In this document: in pieces, positions 17,974 to 28,041 of the stretch | How positions within the stretch are numbered: the stretch's first letter is position 1 | Layout of the letters: each line of letters opens with the position of its first letter | Assembly: GCA_902526075.1 (NCBI GenBank) | Contig: CABZJM010000003.1 | Location: forward strand, 27,277-91,276 | Length of the DNA: 64,000 bases | Direction of reading: 5' to 3' | From: an uncultured Bacteroidota bacterium | GTDB taxonomy: Bacteria; Bacteroidota; Bacteroidia; Flavobacteriales; Flavobacteriaceae | The notes under the pieces: model-generated | What the model was told of the DNA's origin: nothing | Databases searched by the model: none | The model's input: the letters and a program-made list of their open reading frames with translations, nothing else | Position numbers and translations under genes: made by a program

Positions 17974-19602
17974 TTGAAGATTTTATCCCCCTTAATGATG
18001 CAAGAAATAAGCTCTAAGATTGATGTATTAGGTAAAAAGTATATAGAAAATTATGCTTCAATGAAAAAGATTATTTTAGAGTTAGAATCCTATTTTGAGC
18101 TTTCTAAAAATGAAGGAAGTAAGGAAAAAATCAAAAGAGCTAGAAAAAGAAATAAATTACTCGCAAGAGAAAAAATAGACCTTCTTATTGATAAAAATAA
18201 ACCTAGTGTTGAGCTTATGTCCTTAGCTGGCTTAAGACATGAAGGAGGGTTTGGCGCTGGTGGAACAACAGTTGTTGTATTAGGTTATGTTTCTGGTGTT
18301 TTATGCTTGATAAATGCCAATGTCGCTACTAGAAAAGCTGGAGCTATAGATTATGCAACAAGTTTAAAAAACTTAAGGCTTTCACAAATTGCTTCTGAAA
18401 ACAAGCTGTTGACAATAAATCTAGTTGAAAGTGGCGGTGCTAATCTTCCTGATCAAGATAGAGTTTTTAACAATTACGGTAAATTTTTTATGGAAATGTC
18501 ACAGCGATCAAAAAAAGGCATTCCATCAATTTCTGTGGTATTTGGTAATGCAACTGCTGGAGGAGCTTATGTTCCAGGCATGTCTGATTATACAATCATG
18601 CAAAGAAATAATGCAAAAGTTTTTCTTGCTGGACCTCCTCTTGTGAAAATGGCTACCAATGAAGTTGCAAACGATGAGGAATTGGGCGGAGCATGGATGC
18701 ACAGCAGTATTTCTGGAGTTTCAGATTTCCTAGCCGATGATGAAAAGCACGCACTAAAAATAACAAGAGATTTAGTTTCAAAAATTTCTCCACTTAAATC
18801 AAAATATAATGACTTCGAAAAAAATGCTCTGATGCCAAGATTTGTTAAAGATGAAATATTAGGAATTATACCTTCTAACCTAAAAAAATCATTCGATATT
18901 CGCGAGTTGATAATGAGATTTATAGATAGCTCTGAGTTTACAGAGTTTAAAGAAAATTATGGAAAAACAATGTTGTGTTGTTGGGCTAGAATAAATGGAT
19001 ACCCTATTGGAATAATAGCAAATAATGGAGTTATTTTTATTGAATCTGCTCGAAAAGCAACTCATTTTATTCAGCTTGCAAATAAATCTAATACACCACT
19101 TTTATTTATACATAATACAACAGGCTTTATGGTTGGAAAAAAGTATGAGCAAAACGGGATGATTAACGCAGGTTCACAACTGATACATGCAGTTGCGGGT
19201 AGTACCGTCCCACACATAAGCTTGCAGGTTGGCAATTCATACGGAGCTGGAAATTATGCTATGTGTGGAAGATCATTTAACCCTAGATTTCTTTTTTCAT
19301 ACCCAAATTCAAAATCAGGAGTTATGGGTGCTGATCAGTTGGCAGGAGTTATGGAAATAGTAAAAAGAAAATCTGCAGAGTCATTAAATAAGGAGATAGA
19401 TGAGAAGTTGTTGCTGGAAGAAAAACACAATTTAGCTGAGCAAGCAGAAAAAAAAGCTAGTGTATGGCATACTTCATCTGAAGTTTGGGATGATGGAGTT
19501 ATTGATCCAAGGGATACCAGAAAATATTTATCAATGGCTCTTTCAGCAGTATATAACAACACAATTAAAGGTACGGACTCGTTTGGGGTTTTTAGAATGT
19601 AA
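17974..19602 (+). CDS. acyl-CoA carboxylase beta (carboxyltransferase) subunit, MCC-like
   Basis: It moves the carboxyl group from carboxybiotin to an acyl-CoA. The 542 residues show two crotonase-like carboxyltransferase halves, with LVESGGANLPDQ, FGNATAGGAYVPGMSDY, a central FIHNTTGFMVGKKYE, and a C-terminal VWDDGVIDPRDTRKYL ending SFGVFRM, which resembles 3-methylcrotonyl-CoA carboxylase beta. Other branched acyl-CoA carboxylases are possible. The start is TTG 17974. No biotin-carboxylase/BCCP alpha subunit is in the window, so the partner must be encoded elsewhere. The crotonase gene follows after ten bases. Confidence 0.88.
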   Translation: MKILSPLMMQEISSKIDVLGKKYIENYASMKKIILELESYFELSKNEGSKEKIKRARKRNKLLAREKIDLLIDKNKPSVELMSLAGLRHEGGFGAGGTTVVVLGYVSGVLCLINANVATRKAGAIDYATSLKNLRLSQIASENKLLTINLVESGGANLPDQDRVFNNYGKFFMEMSQRSKKGIPSISVVFGNATAGGAYVPGMSDYTIMQRNNAKVFLAGPPLVKMATNEVANDEELGGAWMHSSISGVSDFLADDEKHALKITRDLVSKISPLKSKYNDFEKNALMPRFVKDEILGIIPSNLKKSFDIRELIMRFIDSSEFTEFKENYGKTMLCCWARINGYPIGIIANNGVIFIESARKATHFIQLANKSNTPLLFIHNTTGFMVGKKYEQNGMINAGSQLIHAVAGSTVPHISLQVGNSYGAGNYAMCGRSFNPRFLFSYPNSKSGVMGADQLAGVMEIVKRKSAESLNKEIDEKLLLEEKHNLAEQAEKKASVWHTSSEVWDDGVIDPRDTRKYLSMALSAVYNNTIKGTDSFGVFRM

Positions 19603-19612
19603 TTTTTGCAGT

Positions 19613-20392
19613 ATGAACTATTTTAGTGACATTCAATTGTCTAATTTTTGGGAAAATAAATTTCATTTTTTGAAATTAAATGAACACAAGGGTGTATTTA
19701 CATTAACACTTGATCGAGCAAATAAAAAAAATGCTTTACATCCGCAAATGATAAATGAAATAGCATTTTGTTTCTCATATATTTCTGTTAATGATATGAT
19801 TAGATTTGTAATTATCAGATCGACTGGTGATACTTTTTCAGCAGGGGCAGATTTAAAGGCATTAAAATATAGCATAGAACCTCATCATTCTACCATACCG
19901 GAGCCATCCAAAAAAGTAATAATAGGAAACTTGTTTAATAGCTTATATAAGCCAAAGTTAGCTGTTGTTGAGGGTAATATTTACGCTGGTGCTTGTCTAA
20001 TCGTAGCAGGATGTAACTACGTAATATCTGCACCCAATTTATCTCTTTCTCTTCCTGAGGTTAAAAGAGGTATTTTTCCTTTACAGGTGATGGAGTCTCT
20101 TTCACACATAATAGGATTAAAAAAGACGATTGATTGGTGCATCAGAGGATATAAAATTGACACAAATAAAGCCTTTGAGTGGGGTATTGTTGATGAAATA
20201 TCGTCTGATAATATTGAAGAAAAAATTAATAAATGGATAAATAGCTTTACAGCAAATTCCCAAAGAGCCATTGAATTTGGATTAAAGATTTACCACAAGC
20301 ATTTTCATGATAATTCAAAACACGAAAAAATGGAAAAGTTATTTAAGGAAATGGTGAATCAAGATCATTTATCAGATGATTTTCAAAACTAA
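19613..20392 (+). CDS. enoyl-CoA hydratase family protein (methylglutaconyl-CoA hydratase-like)
   Basis: It is a crotonase-fold hydratase of 259 residues. I start it at ATG 19613, after the carboxyltransferase stop; the frame is open upstream only as a shadow of that gene. Oxyanion-hole segments SAGADLKAL (76-84) and EGNIYAGACLIVAGC (120-134) are present. Of the two crotonase acids, Glu149 in LPEVKRG is kept, while the usual first Glu (GGGxEL) is replaced by Leu, as far as I recall also seen in LiuC-type hydratases. Next to an MCC-like subunit, methylglutaconyl-CoA is the likely substrate. It overlaps the convergent DASS gene by four bases. Confidence 0.82.
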   Translation: MNYFSDIQLSNFWENKFHFLKLNEHKGVFTLTLDRANKKNALHPQMINEIAFCFSYISVNDMIRFVIIRSTGDTFSAGADLKALKYSIEPHHSTIPEPSKKVIIGNLFNSLYKPKLAVVEGNIYAGACLIVAGCNYVISAPNLSLSLPEVKRGIFPLQVMESLSHIIGLKKTIDWCIRGYKIDTNKAFEWGIVDEISSDNIEEKINKWINSFTANSQRAIEFGLKIYHKHFHDNSKHEKMEKLFKEMVNQDHLSDDFQN

Positions 20393-21855
20393 TTAATCGG
20401 TAAAAGCTCAGCGGTCATTTCAAAAACGAAAGGAAGGATATAATAGACTACCAATGTAATGGTTATTATTGAAATTAAATTCATCCAAACACCTTTTTTA
20501 AACATATCTTCAATTTTTAAAAAGCCAGATCCAAAAACTACTGCATTAGGCGGAGTAGATATTGGAAGCATGAATGCACATGAAGCCGCCAAGGTTGCTG
20601 CCACTAGTAAAAAGTAAGGATGAACATCAATTGCCAATGCAATAGTAACTAAAACCGGAAGAAGCATTGCTGTTGTAGCCATATTTGAAGTCACTTCAGT
20701 CAATAAATTTATTGATGTAACAACAATTAATATAATTAAAAATAGTGATACATCATTAAGGTTCTGAAGCAGATCAGCAATCCATAATGCCAAACCACTT
20801 TTTCCAAATGCACTAGCAATCGCCATGCCACCCCCAAATAAAATCAATATTCCCCATGGTAACTTTACAGTATCATTCCAAACTAGAAGTGTAGTGTTAG
20901 TTTTTTGATTTTTTGTTGGTATAATAAATAATGATACAGCAAAGAAAATTGCAATTATCGTATCGTCGATCATTGGAAAAATTGTTTCAATACTTCCTCT
21001 GAAAATCCATCCTAGAGCAGTTAAAGTAAATACTATAAGAACCTTTATTTCTTCATTTGAAAATCTACCAAGTTCCTTTATTTGTCTCTGTATTTCATTT
21101 CTTCCAGCTGAGAATTCTTCGTTTTTAAATTTAAAAGCAATTTTTGTTAAGTAAAACCAGCATATAATCAGTAAAAATGATGATAATGGAACACCAAATT
21201 TCATCCAATCAAACATATTTAACTTTATACCATAACTTTCTTCAACAACTCCAGCTAAAACCATGTTTGGAGGGGTACCAATTAAAGTTGCCATACCTCC
21301 AATTGAAGCACTATATGCGATTGCTATCATCAGGGATTTACCAAAAAATTCATTTTCGTTTTCTACGGTTTTTGGATCATCTTTGAGTTGGGAAATGATG
21401 GCAAGTCCAACTGGTAAAATCATAATTGAAGTTGCAGTATTTGAAATCCACATTGATAAAAAAGCCGTAGCTAACATAAATCCAAGAATCACCCTAGACT
21501 TATTACTACCAGTAACCCTAATTATATTTATTGCAAGTCTTTTATGAAGGTGCCATTTCTCAATTGCAAGTGCTATTAAAAAACCACCAACAAAAAGGAA
21601 TACTAATTTATGCCCATAAGCAGCAGTAGTTGTTGATAGATCCATGCCACCTGTAAGAGGAAAAAGAACTATGGGGAGCAGTGCCGTAACCGAAATTGGA
21701 ACACACTCAGTTACCCACCAAACAGCCATCCACGCAGTTGAAGCAAGAATACATTTTGCTTCAAAACTTAAACCTTCAGCATCAACAAATATCATTATTA
21801 CTGAAAACAGTATTGGCCCTAAAATTAATCCAAAAATATTTTTATTTAATTTCAT
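20389..21855 (-). CDS. DASS (SLC13) family sodium:anion symporter
   Basis: It is an inner-membrane transporter of 488 residues and about 11-12 hydrophobic helices. DASS proteins import dicarboxylates, citrate or sulfate with Na. The two paired substrate/Na motifs are Ser138-Asn139-Thr140 and Ser390-Asn391-Met392; proline-rich GTPPN and STPPN loops are also present. Met instead of Thr in the second SNT motif makes the substrate uncertain. Its ATG overlaps the stop of the upstream esterase gene by one base, so the two are coupled. Confidence 0.87.
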   Translation of the reverse strand: MKLNKNIFGLILGPILFSVIMIFVDAEGLSFEAKCILASTAWMAVWWVTECVPISVTALLPIVLFPLTGGMDLSTTTAAYGHKLVFLFVGGFLIALAIEKWHLHKRLAINIIRVTGSNKSRVILGFMLATAFLSMWISNTATSIMILPVGLAIISQLKDDPKTVENENEFFGKSLMIAIAYSASIGGMATLIGTPPNMVLAGVVEESYGIKLNMFDWMKFGVPLSSFLLIICWFYLTKIAFKFKNEEFSAGRNEIQRQIKELGRFSNEEIKVLIVFTLTALGWIFRGSIETIFPMIDDTIIAIFFAVSLFIIPTKNQKTNTTLLVWNDTVKLPWGILILFGGGMAIASAFGKSGLALWIADLLQNLNDVSLFLIILIVVTSINLLTEVTSNMATTAMLLPVLVTIALAIDVHPYFLLVAATLAASCAFMLPISTPPNAVVFGSGFLKIEDMFKKGVWMNLISIITITLVVYYILPFVFEMTAELLPIN

Positions 21856-22772
21856 TAATTAAACATTATATCACATGCATTTTCAGCTAATGGTCCAAAA
21901 TTATGACCAATTTCAGGTAAAATATGTAAGGACCAGTTAAAGTTATAATTATTTGATTCACCAATCGATTGAGCGAAATTATAAAAATATATTGCTCTTG
22001 TTACTCTGTTCAGCCCTTGAGCATCTGCATATTCATTATGTCTTAAGTTGTAAGAGTTGGGATCATTATCTAGCGCACCAACTTGAATAAATAAATTTTT
22101 CATTAACAAACTATTAATATTCGTACTCATTAATATACTGTTATTTAATCCGTATGGGAAAGGTGTGGAATAATCAGGAACAGTGAACCAGCCAGCTGCT
22201 CCAACAACTACCTTATCAAATCTTGCATTTGGCTTAAATAGCAAAAATCTCTGAACAAATTGTCCGCCAGCTGAATAACCAAATAAATTATATTTTTCAT
22301 TAATAAGAGAAAGCGAAATATTGATAGAATCAAAAATGGGCTCAATAATTGAAAAACTCCACTCATTTTCATTTTTCAATGTATTTGTGCTTGGATTATC
22401 ACCATCAACATAAACATTTCCAAGAATATAACCATCACCCAATGAAAAATCAGAGGAGGAGACTTTTGGAGCAACAACTATAAAATTGTATTGATTAGAA
22501 ATATTTATCATATAATTTCTTACACCCTCTGCGTCTCTTCCACCTCCATGCATAGCAAAAACAACTTTAGATGAAGCAGTATATGAACTTGGCACATGAT
22601 AAAAAACCTCAAAATCTATATCATTCATTGTAAATATAAACATGCCTGTACCAATACTTATTTCGGCAGGGATTACAGGTTCTGGATTGGGAGAAAAGCT
22701 TGATCCAGTTGGATTACAGGAATTAATAAAAATGGTAAAAATTAAAAGAAAGCTATTTAAAATTGATTTCAT
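21855..22772 (-). CDS. alpha/beta-hydrolase lipoprotein (PHB-depolymerase/feruloyl-esterase-like)
   Basis: The 305 residues have a lipoprotein signal with Cys19 (INSC). The hydrolase core shows the oxyanion-region HGGGRDAEG (75-83), nucleophile Ser167 in GYSAGG and a likely catalytic His290 in GHNFGP. This pattern resembles the secreted LpqC/PHB-depolymerase esterase group; the substrate is not evident. It is coupled to the DASS transporter (one-base overlap), which suggests that an ester is hydrolysed at the surface and its acid imported. Confidence 0.75.
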   Translation of the reverse strand: MKSILNSFLLIFTIFINSCNPTGSSFSPNPEPVIPAEISIGTGMFIFTMNDIDFEVFYHVPSSYTASSKVVFAMHGGGRDAEGVRNYMINISNQYNFIVVAPKVSSSDFSLGDGYILGNVYVDGDNPSTNTLKNENEWSFSIIEPIFDSINISLSLINEKYNLFGYSAGGQFVQRFLLFKPNARFDKVVVGAAGWFTVPDYSTPFPYGLNNSILMSTNINSLLMKNLFIQVGALDNDPNSYNLRHNEYADAQGLNRVTRAIYFYNFAQSIGESNNYNFNWSLHILPEIGHNFGPLAENACDIMFN

Positions 22773-22882
22773 TATTACTAATAGATAATTATTATAAATA
22801 AATGAAATTTACATGAATAAAAAAATAACAATTCATTTATTTTTTCTATGTTTAATAATTATTAAATATAACCTTTTAGCAT

Positions 22883-23893
22883 ATGAAAATCAGACTTCTT
22901 TTCTTCTCAGCTCTTTTATTTACACTTCACTCTTGTGATACAGATGATATTTTACCAGCATTAACATTGACATCATCATCCAATGAATTAAGTGAAGATC
23001 AAGGTATGATAACCATAACGGCATCATTAAATTCTGAAGTTGAACAAGAAACTATCCTTCCTATTTCATTTTCGGGAACAGCTACCTTTGATGAGGACTA
23101 CTTAAGTAGCGAATCCTCTTTAATAATTCCGTCTGGAGATAGTTCAGGTTCATTAACTATAAGTTCAATGCAAGATGAAGATATTGAAGATATAGAAACG
23201 ATTATAATTTCTGTTGAAGCTCAGGATGAAGTGATAGTAATAAGTTCTTCAATTACAATTTCAATATTAGACGATGATTCCGATTCTGACGGCGATGGAA
23301 TTAACGATAGTGATGATGATTGTCCAAATGAAGCAGGGCTTCCAGAGTATAATGGATGTTCACAACCTTTACTGATTATCAATGAAGTACTTTATGATCC
23401 ACCGTCTGGAATTGAAGGTGATGCAAATGGTGATGGAATAAGAGAAGCTCAAGAGGACGAATTCATTGAGTTTGTTAATTTGGGTGGAACCCTTGATCTT
23501 TCAGGTTATACTGTACATGATAATGCCCAAGAAAGACATGTTTTTCCTCAGGGGACAATAATTCCTTCGGGGGGTGTATTAGTTTTATTTGGTGGAGGAA
23601 GTCCAACAGGAGCCTTTGGTAATGCAATTGTTCAGACCGCATCTGCTGGAATCTTAAATATGAACAACGCTGGTGATTTTGTCACTTTATATAATACAAA
23701 TGGTGAAGTTGTTTTAACATTTGATATTGAACCATTGTCAAATAACCCAAATGAATCTTATACCCGATATCCAGATCTTAATTTGGAGCCTGGTGATGAT
23801 GGTATTCTTTTCTATCAACATGCAGGTATTGGTGAAGCCTTAGGAGCTTTTTTCTCACCTGGAACTAAGATTGATGGAACTAACTTTAATTAA
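22883..23893 (+). CDS. lipoprotein with Calx-beta, Asp-rich calcium repeat and lamin-tail domains
   Basis: The 336 residues start with a lipoprotein signal (Cys18 in LHSC). A Calx-beta domain follows (about 27-131), then a thrombospondin-3-like Asp-rich calcium loop (132-160, DSDSDGDGINDSDDDCP), then a lamin-tail domain (about 163-285) with LIINEVLYDPPSG and FIEFVNLGG. Lamin-tail domains occur on secreted nucleases and phosphatases and on surface proteins of Bacteroidota; no catalytic domain is present here. It leads an operon with two porins and an M14 peptidase (nine-base gap to the first porin). Confidence 0.85.
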   Translation: MKIRLLFFSALLFTLHSCDTDDILPALTLTSSSNELSEDQGMITITASLNSEVEQETILPISFSGTATFDEDYLSSESSLIIPSGDSSGSLTISSMQDEDIEDIETIIISVEAQDEVIVISSSITISILDDDSDSDGDGINDSDDDCPNEAGLPEYNGCSQPLLIINEVLYDPPSGIEGDANGDGIREAQEDEFIEFVNLGGTLDLSGYTVHDNAQERHVFPQGTIIPSGGVLVLFGGGSPTGAFGNAIVQTASAGILNMNNAGDFVTLYNTNGEVVLTFDIEPLSNNPNESYTRYPDLNLEPGDDGILFYQHAGIGEALGAFFSPGTKIDGTNFN

Positions 23894-23902
23894 AAAAGAT
23901 AT

Positions 23903-25201
23903 ATGAGATCATTTTATTTTGTTATTTCTTTTTTCATAGTTAACCTTTCTTATTCTCAAGGTTTAGAGATGCAATCATATAAATTTGGGGATGGATTAAG
24001 ATTTGTTGGCGAGTCCGCTCAAAGCGTTAGACTTACTGGATATGCTCAACCTATGGCTGAGCTAAAACAAACTGAGGGTAATGATGAAAGTTCCTCTAGA
24101 TACAGGATGAGAAGGCTTCGATTAAGAATTGATGGTCAAACCAAAGATCCAAGATTTAAATATCGATTACAAGTGGATTTAAGTGGCGTTTCTGAAATTG
24201 GTGAAACGAACGAAGATCCATTAATGGATGCTTACATTGACTATGCGCCAAACAATTCTTTTTCTGTTAAGTTTGGACAAAGGACAACATATGCAGATAA
24301 TCGTGAATTATGGATGAGTTCTAATTCTCTACAGTTAGTGGAAAGAAGTCGGTTAACCTCTGCTTTTGCTTCAATTCGTGAATTTGGAGTTTTTGTAACC
24401 GGTAGGATAAGATCTGGAAGAGGTTCTTTTTTAAGACCTTATTTTGTTTTATCAAATGGCGATGGAAAGAATGTAATGGATAATGATAGAGGTGGATTAA
24501 AACTTGGAGGTAGGATTGATTATTTACCTTTCGGTTTATTTACAAATATTGGTCAGTTTAGACAGATTGATGTTATGAGAGAACAAGTGCCAAAGCTTGT
24601 AGTTGGGATTCATTACAGTCACAATTCGGGAATGAGTAGTAGGAGAGGAAGGTATAGTGGAAGGATTTTATATTTAAATAATAATGATGAGGAGTCTCTT
24701 CCCGACTATTCAAAATATGGTCTAGACTTTCTTTTTAAATATAGGGGATTTTCAGCGCTTGGTGAATACGTAAAGTCAGCTGCAACAGTACCAACTGATA
24801 TAACTCAAAGGGTAAGAAATGATGGTTCAATTTCAACAACTTTTTTAGTCAACGATGTTCAGAATGTTGATGCATATGTTAAAGGCAGAATGATGTTAGG
24901 TGAGGCCTACAACTTTCAGCTAGGATACTTATTTAAAAATAATTTTTCAATTGATGGAAGATATACTCATTTGATCGCAGATGAAAATTCCTTTTTAAAT
25001 AATGCAACTTTTTATAACAGACCAAATTATTACACATTAGGTGTTACTAAGCTGAGCAGAAGAAACTATGGGTTTAAAATACAAGCTTCAGTAACATACG
25101 TTGACGGTAGTTTGGGAATTAATCACGACAATGACTTATCCACGGATGTGGTTTTCGATGATGAATTATTATTTAGATTAATAACTACTATTTCATTTTA
25201 A
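23903..25201 (+). CDS. OprO/OprP-like outer-membrane porin (first copy)
   Basis: The 432 residues have a signal peptide ending SYSQG and alternating beta-strand pattern to a C-terminal Phe (ITTISF), typical of an outer-membrane barrel. The early YRMRRLRLRIDGQ and FKYRLQVDLSG match the phosphate-selective-porin (OprO/P) family. It shares motifs with the porin at 26758: GDG near the N-terminus, GDGKN...GG.K.G.RI...P in the middle, and a YS..LD...KY.GFS segment. The transported substrate is unknown; the family name does not prove phosphate. It lies five bases before the M14 gene. Confidence 0.85.
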   Translation: MRSFYFVISFFIVNLSYSQGLEMQSYKFGDGLRFVGESAQSVRLTGYAQPMAELKQTEGNDESSSRYRMRRLRLRIDGQTKDPRFKYRLQVDLSGVSEIGETNEDPLMDAYIDYAPNNSFSVKFGQRTTYADNRELWMSSNSLQLVERSRLTSAFASIREFGVFVTGRIRSGRGSFLRPYFVLSNGDGKNVMDNDRGGLKLGGRIDYLPFGLFTNIGQFRQIDVMREQVPKLVVGIHYSHNSGMSSRRGRYSGRILYLNNNDEESLPDYSKYGLDFLFKYRGFSALGEYVKSAATVPTDITQRVRNDGSISTTFLVNDVQNVDAYVKGRMMLGEAYNFQLGYLFKNNFSIDGRYTHLIADENSFLNNATFYNRPNYYTLGVTKLSRRNYGFKIQASVTYVDGSLGINHDNDLSTDVVFDDELLFRLITTISF

Positions 25202-25206
25202 AAACT

Positions 25207-26754
25207 ATGCTAAAAAAATTAATTTATTACATATTAATTTTCAACTTCATGGTAGTAAGTGCTCAGCTAAATCAAGAGCCCAAGAAGATTACTAAAAAGT
25301 TTTTCAGTGAACATAATGACATTGAAAATATAACTCCAGCATTAAAGAAGAAAAAAGGATTTACAAATTATCAGGAATTATTGAGTTATATTGATGAGAA
25401 AGTCCAAAAGTATCCTGAATTGGTTTCATCAAATTTTATAGGTGAATCTCAAAAGGGTAAAAAAATCCCAATTGTATTTATAAAAAAAAATAAGAACAAT
25501 TTTGATAAAAAGCTCAGGGTTTGGATGCAAGGTGGGTTGCACGGCAATGAGCCAGCGAGTACAGAATCTTTACTATACTTAATACACTTAATTTTAGAGG
25601 ATCCTAACTATAATTATCTTTTAGATAAAATAGAATTAGCAATTTCACCTATGGCAAATATTGATGGTTCCCTAAAGAACGATAGATATGCTGCAAATGG
25701 TCTAGATTTAAATAGAGATCACACAAAAATTATGGCTCCAGAAACCAAAGCTTCAATAAAAGCATTTAATAATTTTAACCCACATGTTGCATTGGATTTT
25801 CATGAGTACAGGCCATTTAGAAAGGATTTTGCTCAACTCGGTAGCTTTGGAATATCAAATCCTTATGATGTAATGTTTTTGTACACTGGAAATTTAAATG
25901 TACCAGAAAATATTAGGGTAATAATAGATACACTATTTGTTAAAAATGCAAAAACACCCCTCAATGATTTAAATTTGAGACACAGGCATTATATGAAGTC
26001 TGAAAAATACAAAGGCGAAATACATTTTAGTAAAGGAACTAATACTGCAAGATCTAGTTCTAATTTTTATGCTCTAAATAACACCATCGCCACATTATTT
26101 GAAATTAGAGGAGTTGGTATCGCCAAGACTTCTTTCAAGAGAAGAATTAAATCAAGTCTTGCAGTTGGATTTTCATATTTAAAAACCGCATATGAAAATT
26201 CAAATTTCATTTTTGAACAGATTGAAATTGCAAATAATTATTCAAATGATATTGTTTTAGATCACAAAAGGACAACTTCTACAGAAACCATTAAAGCTAT
26301 AGATATTGAATCAAATGAGCTTATTGATTTTTCAACTACGATGCATAGTTCAAAAAAATCTATTGCCACTTCACTTAGGGACAGACCGATTGCTTATATA
26401 ATTAAGAAAAATAATCAGGGATTTATAGAAAAATTAAATGATGTTGGAGTTAACTATGTTGAGTTTGAAAAAGATACAATGATTTATTCTGGTGCTTACA
26501 AAGTAGTTGAATTCAACAATAAGTTTAAAGTGTATGAAAAAATGAAAATGCAAAAAGTTGTCACATCAGTTGAATATAACAACAATAACTTTTCAAAGGG
26601 TGATATATTAATCAGTATGAATCAAAAAAGATCAAATTTAATTGCGGAATTATTAGAGCCTGAAGCTCCAAACAGTTATGTGAGCTTTGGTATAATTAAG
26701 ACCTCTCTCAATAATCAATTACCTATTTATAGAATTAAAAATTTTAATAATTAG
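25207..26754 (+). CDS. secreted M14 zinc carboxypeptidase
   Basis: It removes C-terminal residues from peptides, probably in the periplasm or outside. The 515 residues start with a signal peptide ending VSAQ. The zinc ligands are His112 and Glu115 (LHGNE) and His199 (LDFHEY); Asn169-Arg170 form the substrate carboxylate site, and Glu299 (TLFEIRG) is the general base. A C-terminal extension of about 180 residues has no family I recognise. Flanked closely by two related porins (5 and 3 bases), it probably feeds products to uptake. Confidence 0.87.
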   Translation: MLKKLIYYILIFNFMVVSAQLNQEPKKITKKFFSEHNDIENITPALKKKKGFTNYQELLSYIDEKVQKYPELVSSNFIGESQKGKKIPIVFIKKNKNNFDKKLRVWMQGGLHGNEPASTESLLYLIHLILEDPNYNYLLDKIELAISPMANIDGSLKNDRYAANGLDLNRDHTKIMAPETKASIKAFNNFNPHVALDFHEYRPFRKDFAQLGSFGISNPYDVMFLYTGNLNVPENIRVIIDTLFVKNAKTPLNDLNLRHRHYMKSEKYKGEIHFSKGTNTARSSSNFYALNNTIATLFEIRGVGIAKTSFKRRIKSSLAVGFSYLKTAYENSNFIFEQIEIANNYSNDIVLDHKRTTSTETIKAIDIESNELIDFSTTMHSSKKSIATSLRDRPIAYIIKKNNQGFIEKLNDVGVNYVEFEKDTMIYSGAYKVVEFNNKFKVYEKMKMQKVVTSVEYNNNNFSKGDILISMNQKRSNLIAELLEPEAPNSYVSFGIIKTSLNNQLPIYRIKNFNN

Positions 26755-26757
26755 AAT

Positions 26758-28008
26758 ATGAAAAAATTAATCATTACAACAATAATTTTACTGTCAATTT
26801 CCTATGTTTTCAGCCAGGAATCTGAGAGAAATAATGCAAGCTTTAGTCTTGGAGATGGAATTTCCTTTTCGTTTAATGAAGGTGATTATGAATTTAATAT
26901 ATATGGTTTCATAAAACCAACATATATATTTAATGATGAAAAAATTTACACTGCTGATGGTGAATACTCAAATGTATTTAGACAGTTTAAAAGTCAAAAC
27001 TCAAATTTGTTCTTTACAGGATTTGCTAAAGACGAAAAATTAAGTTTCACTATTCAAATGGATTATAGCTCTTCAAATCCATTGGTAGAAGCTTTTATCG
27101 GATATCACTTTGACGAAAAGACCAAATTATATTTCGGTCAAATGCGGGTAAATCACAATAATTTAGAAATGACTTACAATGAAGATAGATTAAGATTTAC
27201 TAATCGAGGAATTTTAAGTCAAACATACACTGATAATGGTGAAGAGTTTGGATTATTTTTTGAAACAAGTCTTGGTAAATCAATTATTTTCAAACCAACT
27301 CTAGCGATAACATCAGGAGATGGAAAAAATTCATTTGGTGATGACTCAAGAGATTCCGACAAAGGTGGAGTTAAATTTGGATCAAGAATTAATATTTTCC
27401 CTTCTGGCGATTTTTCAATGGGTAACAGGCTTTCGACAGTCGACTTGATCCATGAAAAGAGGCTAAAAGTTCAAATTGGTTTTGCGTATTCCAAAAATAT
27501 GGGCGCAAGTAATAAGGTTGGAGATGGTCATGGTGATTTTATTCTTTATGATGATTCTGGTGATGAATTGTTTCCCGATTATTCACAACTATTTTTAGAC
27601 TTAAACTTAAAATATAAGGGCTTTTCTTTAGTTTTAGAGTATGCTGATGCATATGCTTCCGGTCTTGATCAAATCTACACCGATCCCAATGCCTTTAATT
27701 TATTAATTCCACAACAAATAAGTGAATATTTGGTAGTTGGTGATAGTCAAGGAATTCAATTTGGATATTTCACAAAAAATGGAATAAGTATTGACTTTAT
27801 CTATGAGAATTTAAATCCTGAGTTTGATTCCTATGGAAGCTCCGTTTTAAGAAAATCTTCAAATATGGGAGTTGGGATTTCAAAATATTTGGCAGGAAAT
27901 GATTTAAAAATTCAAGCAAGTATTTTCAAGACTGGTTATGAAAATTTAAACAACCTTGATGATGATGAATTCATGTCTGGGTCATTTTTGGTTCAAATTG
28001 CATTTTAA
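26758..28008 (+). CDS. OprO/OprP-like outer-membrane porin (second copy)
   Basis: The 416 residues have a signal peptide ending VFSQE and end in Phe (LVQIAF), as barrels do. It is a divergent paralogue of the porin at 23903: shared features are the GDGISF-type N-terminus, the TSGDGKN...GGVKFGSRINIFP segment and the YSQLFLDLNLKYKGFS segment. The ORF lies three bases after the M14 carboxypeptidase, so both porins and the peptidase are probably made from one message. The substrate is unknown. Confidence 0.82.
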   Translation: MKKLIITTIILLSISYVFSQESERNNASFSLGDGISFSFNEGDYEFNIYGFIKPTYIFNDEKIYTADGEYSNVFRQFKSQNSNLFFTGFAKDEKLSFTIQMDYSSSNPLVEAFIGYHFDEKTKLYFGQMRVNHNNLEMTYNEDRLRFTNRGILSQTYTDNGEEFGLFFETSLGKSIIFKPTLAITSGDGKNSFGDDSRDSDKGGVKFGSRINIFPSGDFSMGNRLSTVDLIHEKRLKVQIGFAYSKNMGASNKVGDGHGDFILYDDSGDELFPDYSQLFLDLNLKYKGFSLVLEYADAYASGLDQIYTDPNAFNLLIPQQISEYLVVGDSQGIQFGYFTKNGISIDFIYENLNPEFDSYGSSVLRKSSNMGVGISKYLAGNDLKIQASIFKTGYENLNNLDDDEFMSGSFLVQIAF

Positions 28009-28041
28009 AAAAATTAATTAGCTTCGCAAAAAAAATATATT

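Noticed and set aside
19460..19612. Longer N-terminus of the crotonase gene
   Set aside because: It overlaps the carboxyltransferase gene in another frame; the conserved region begins after ATG 19613.
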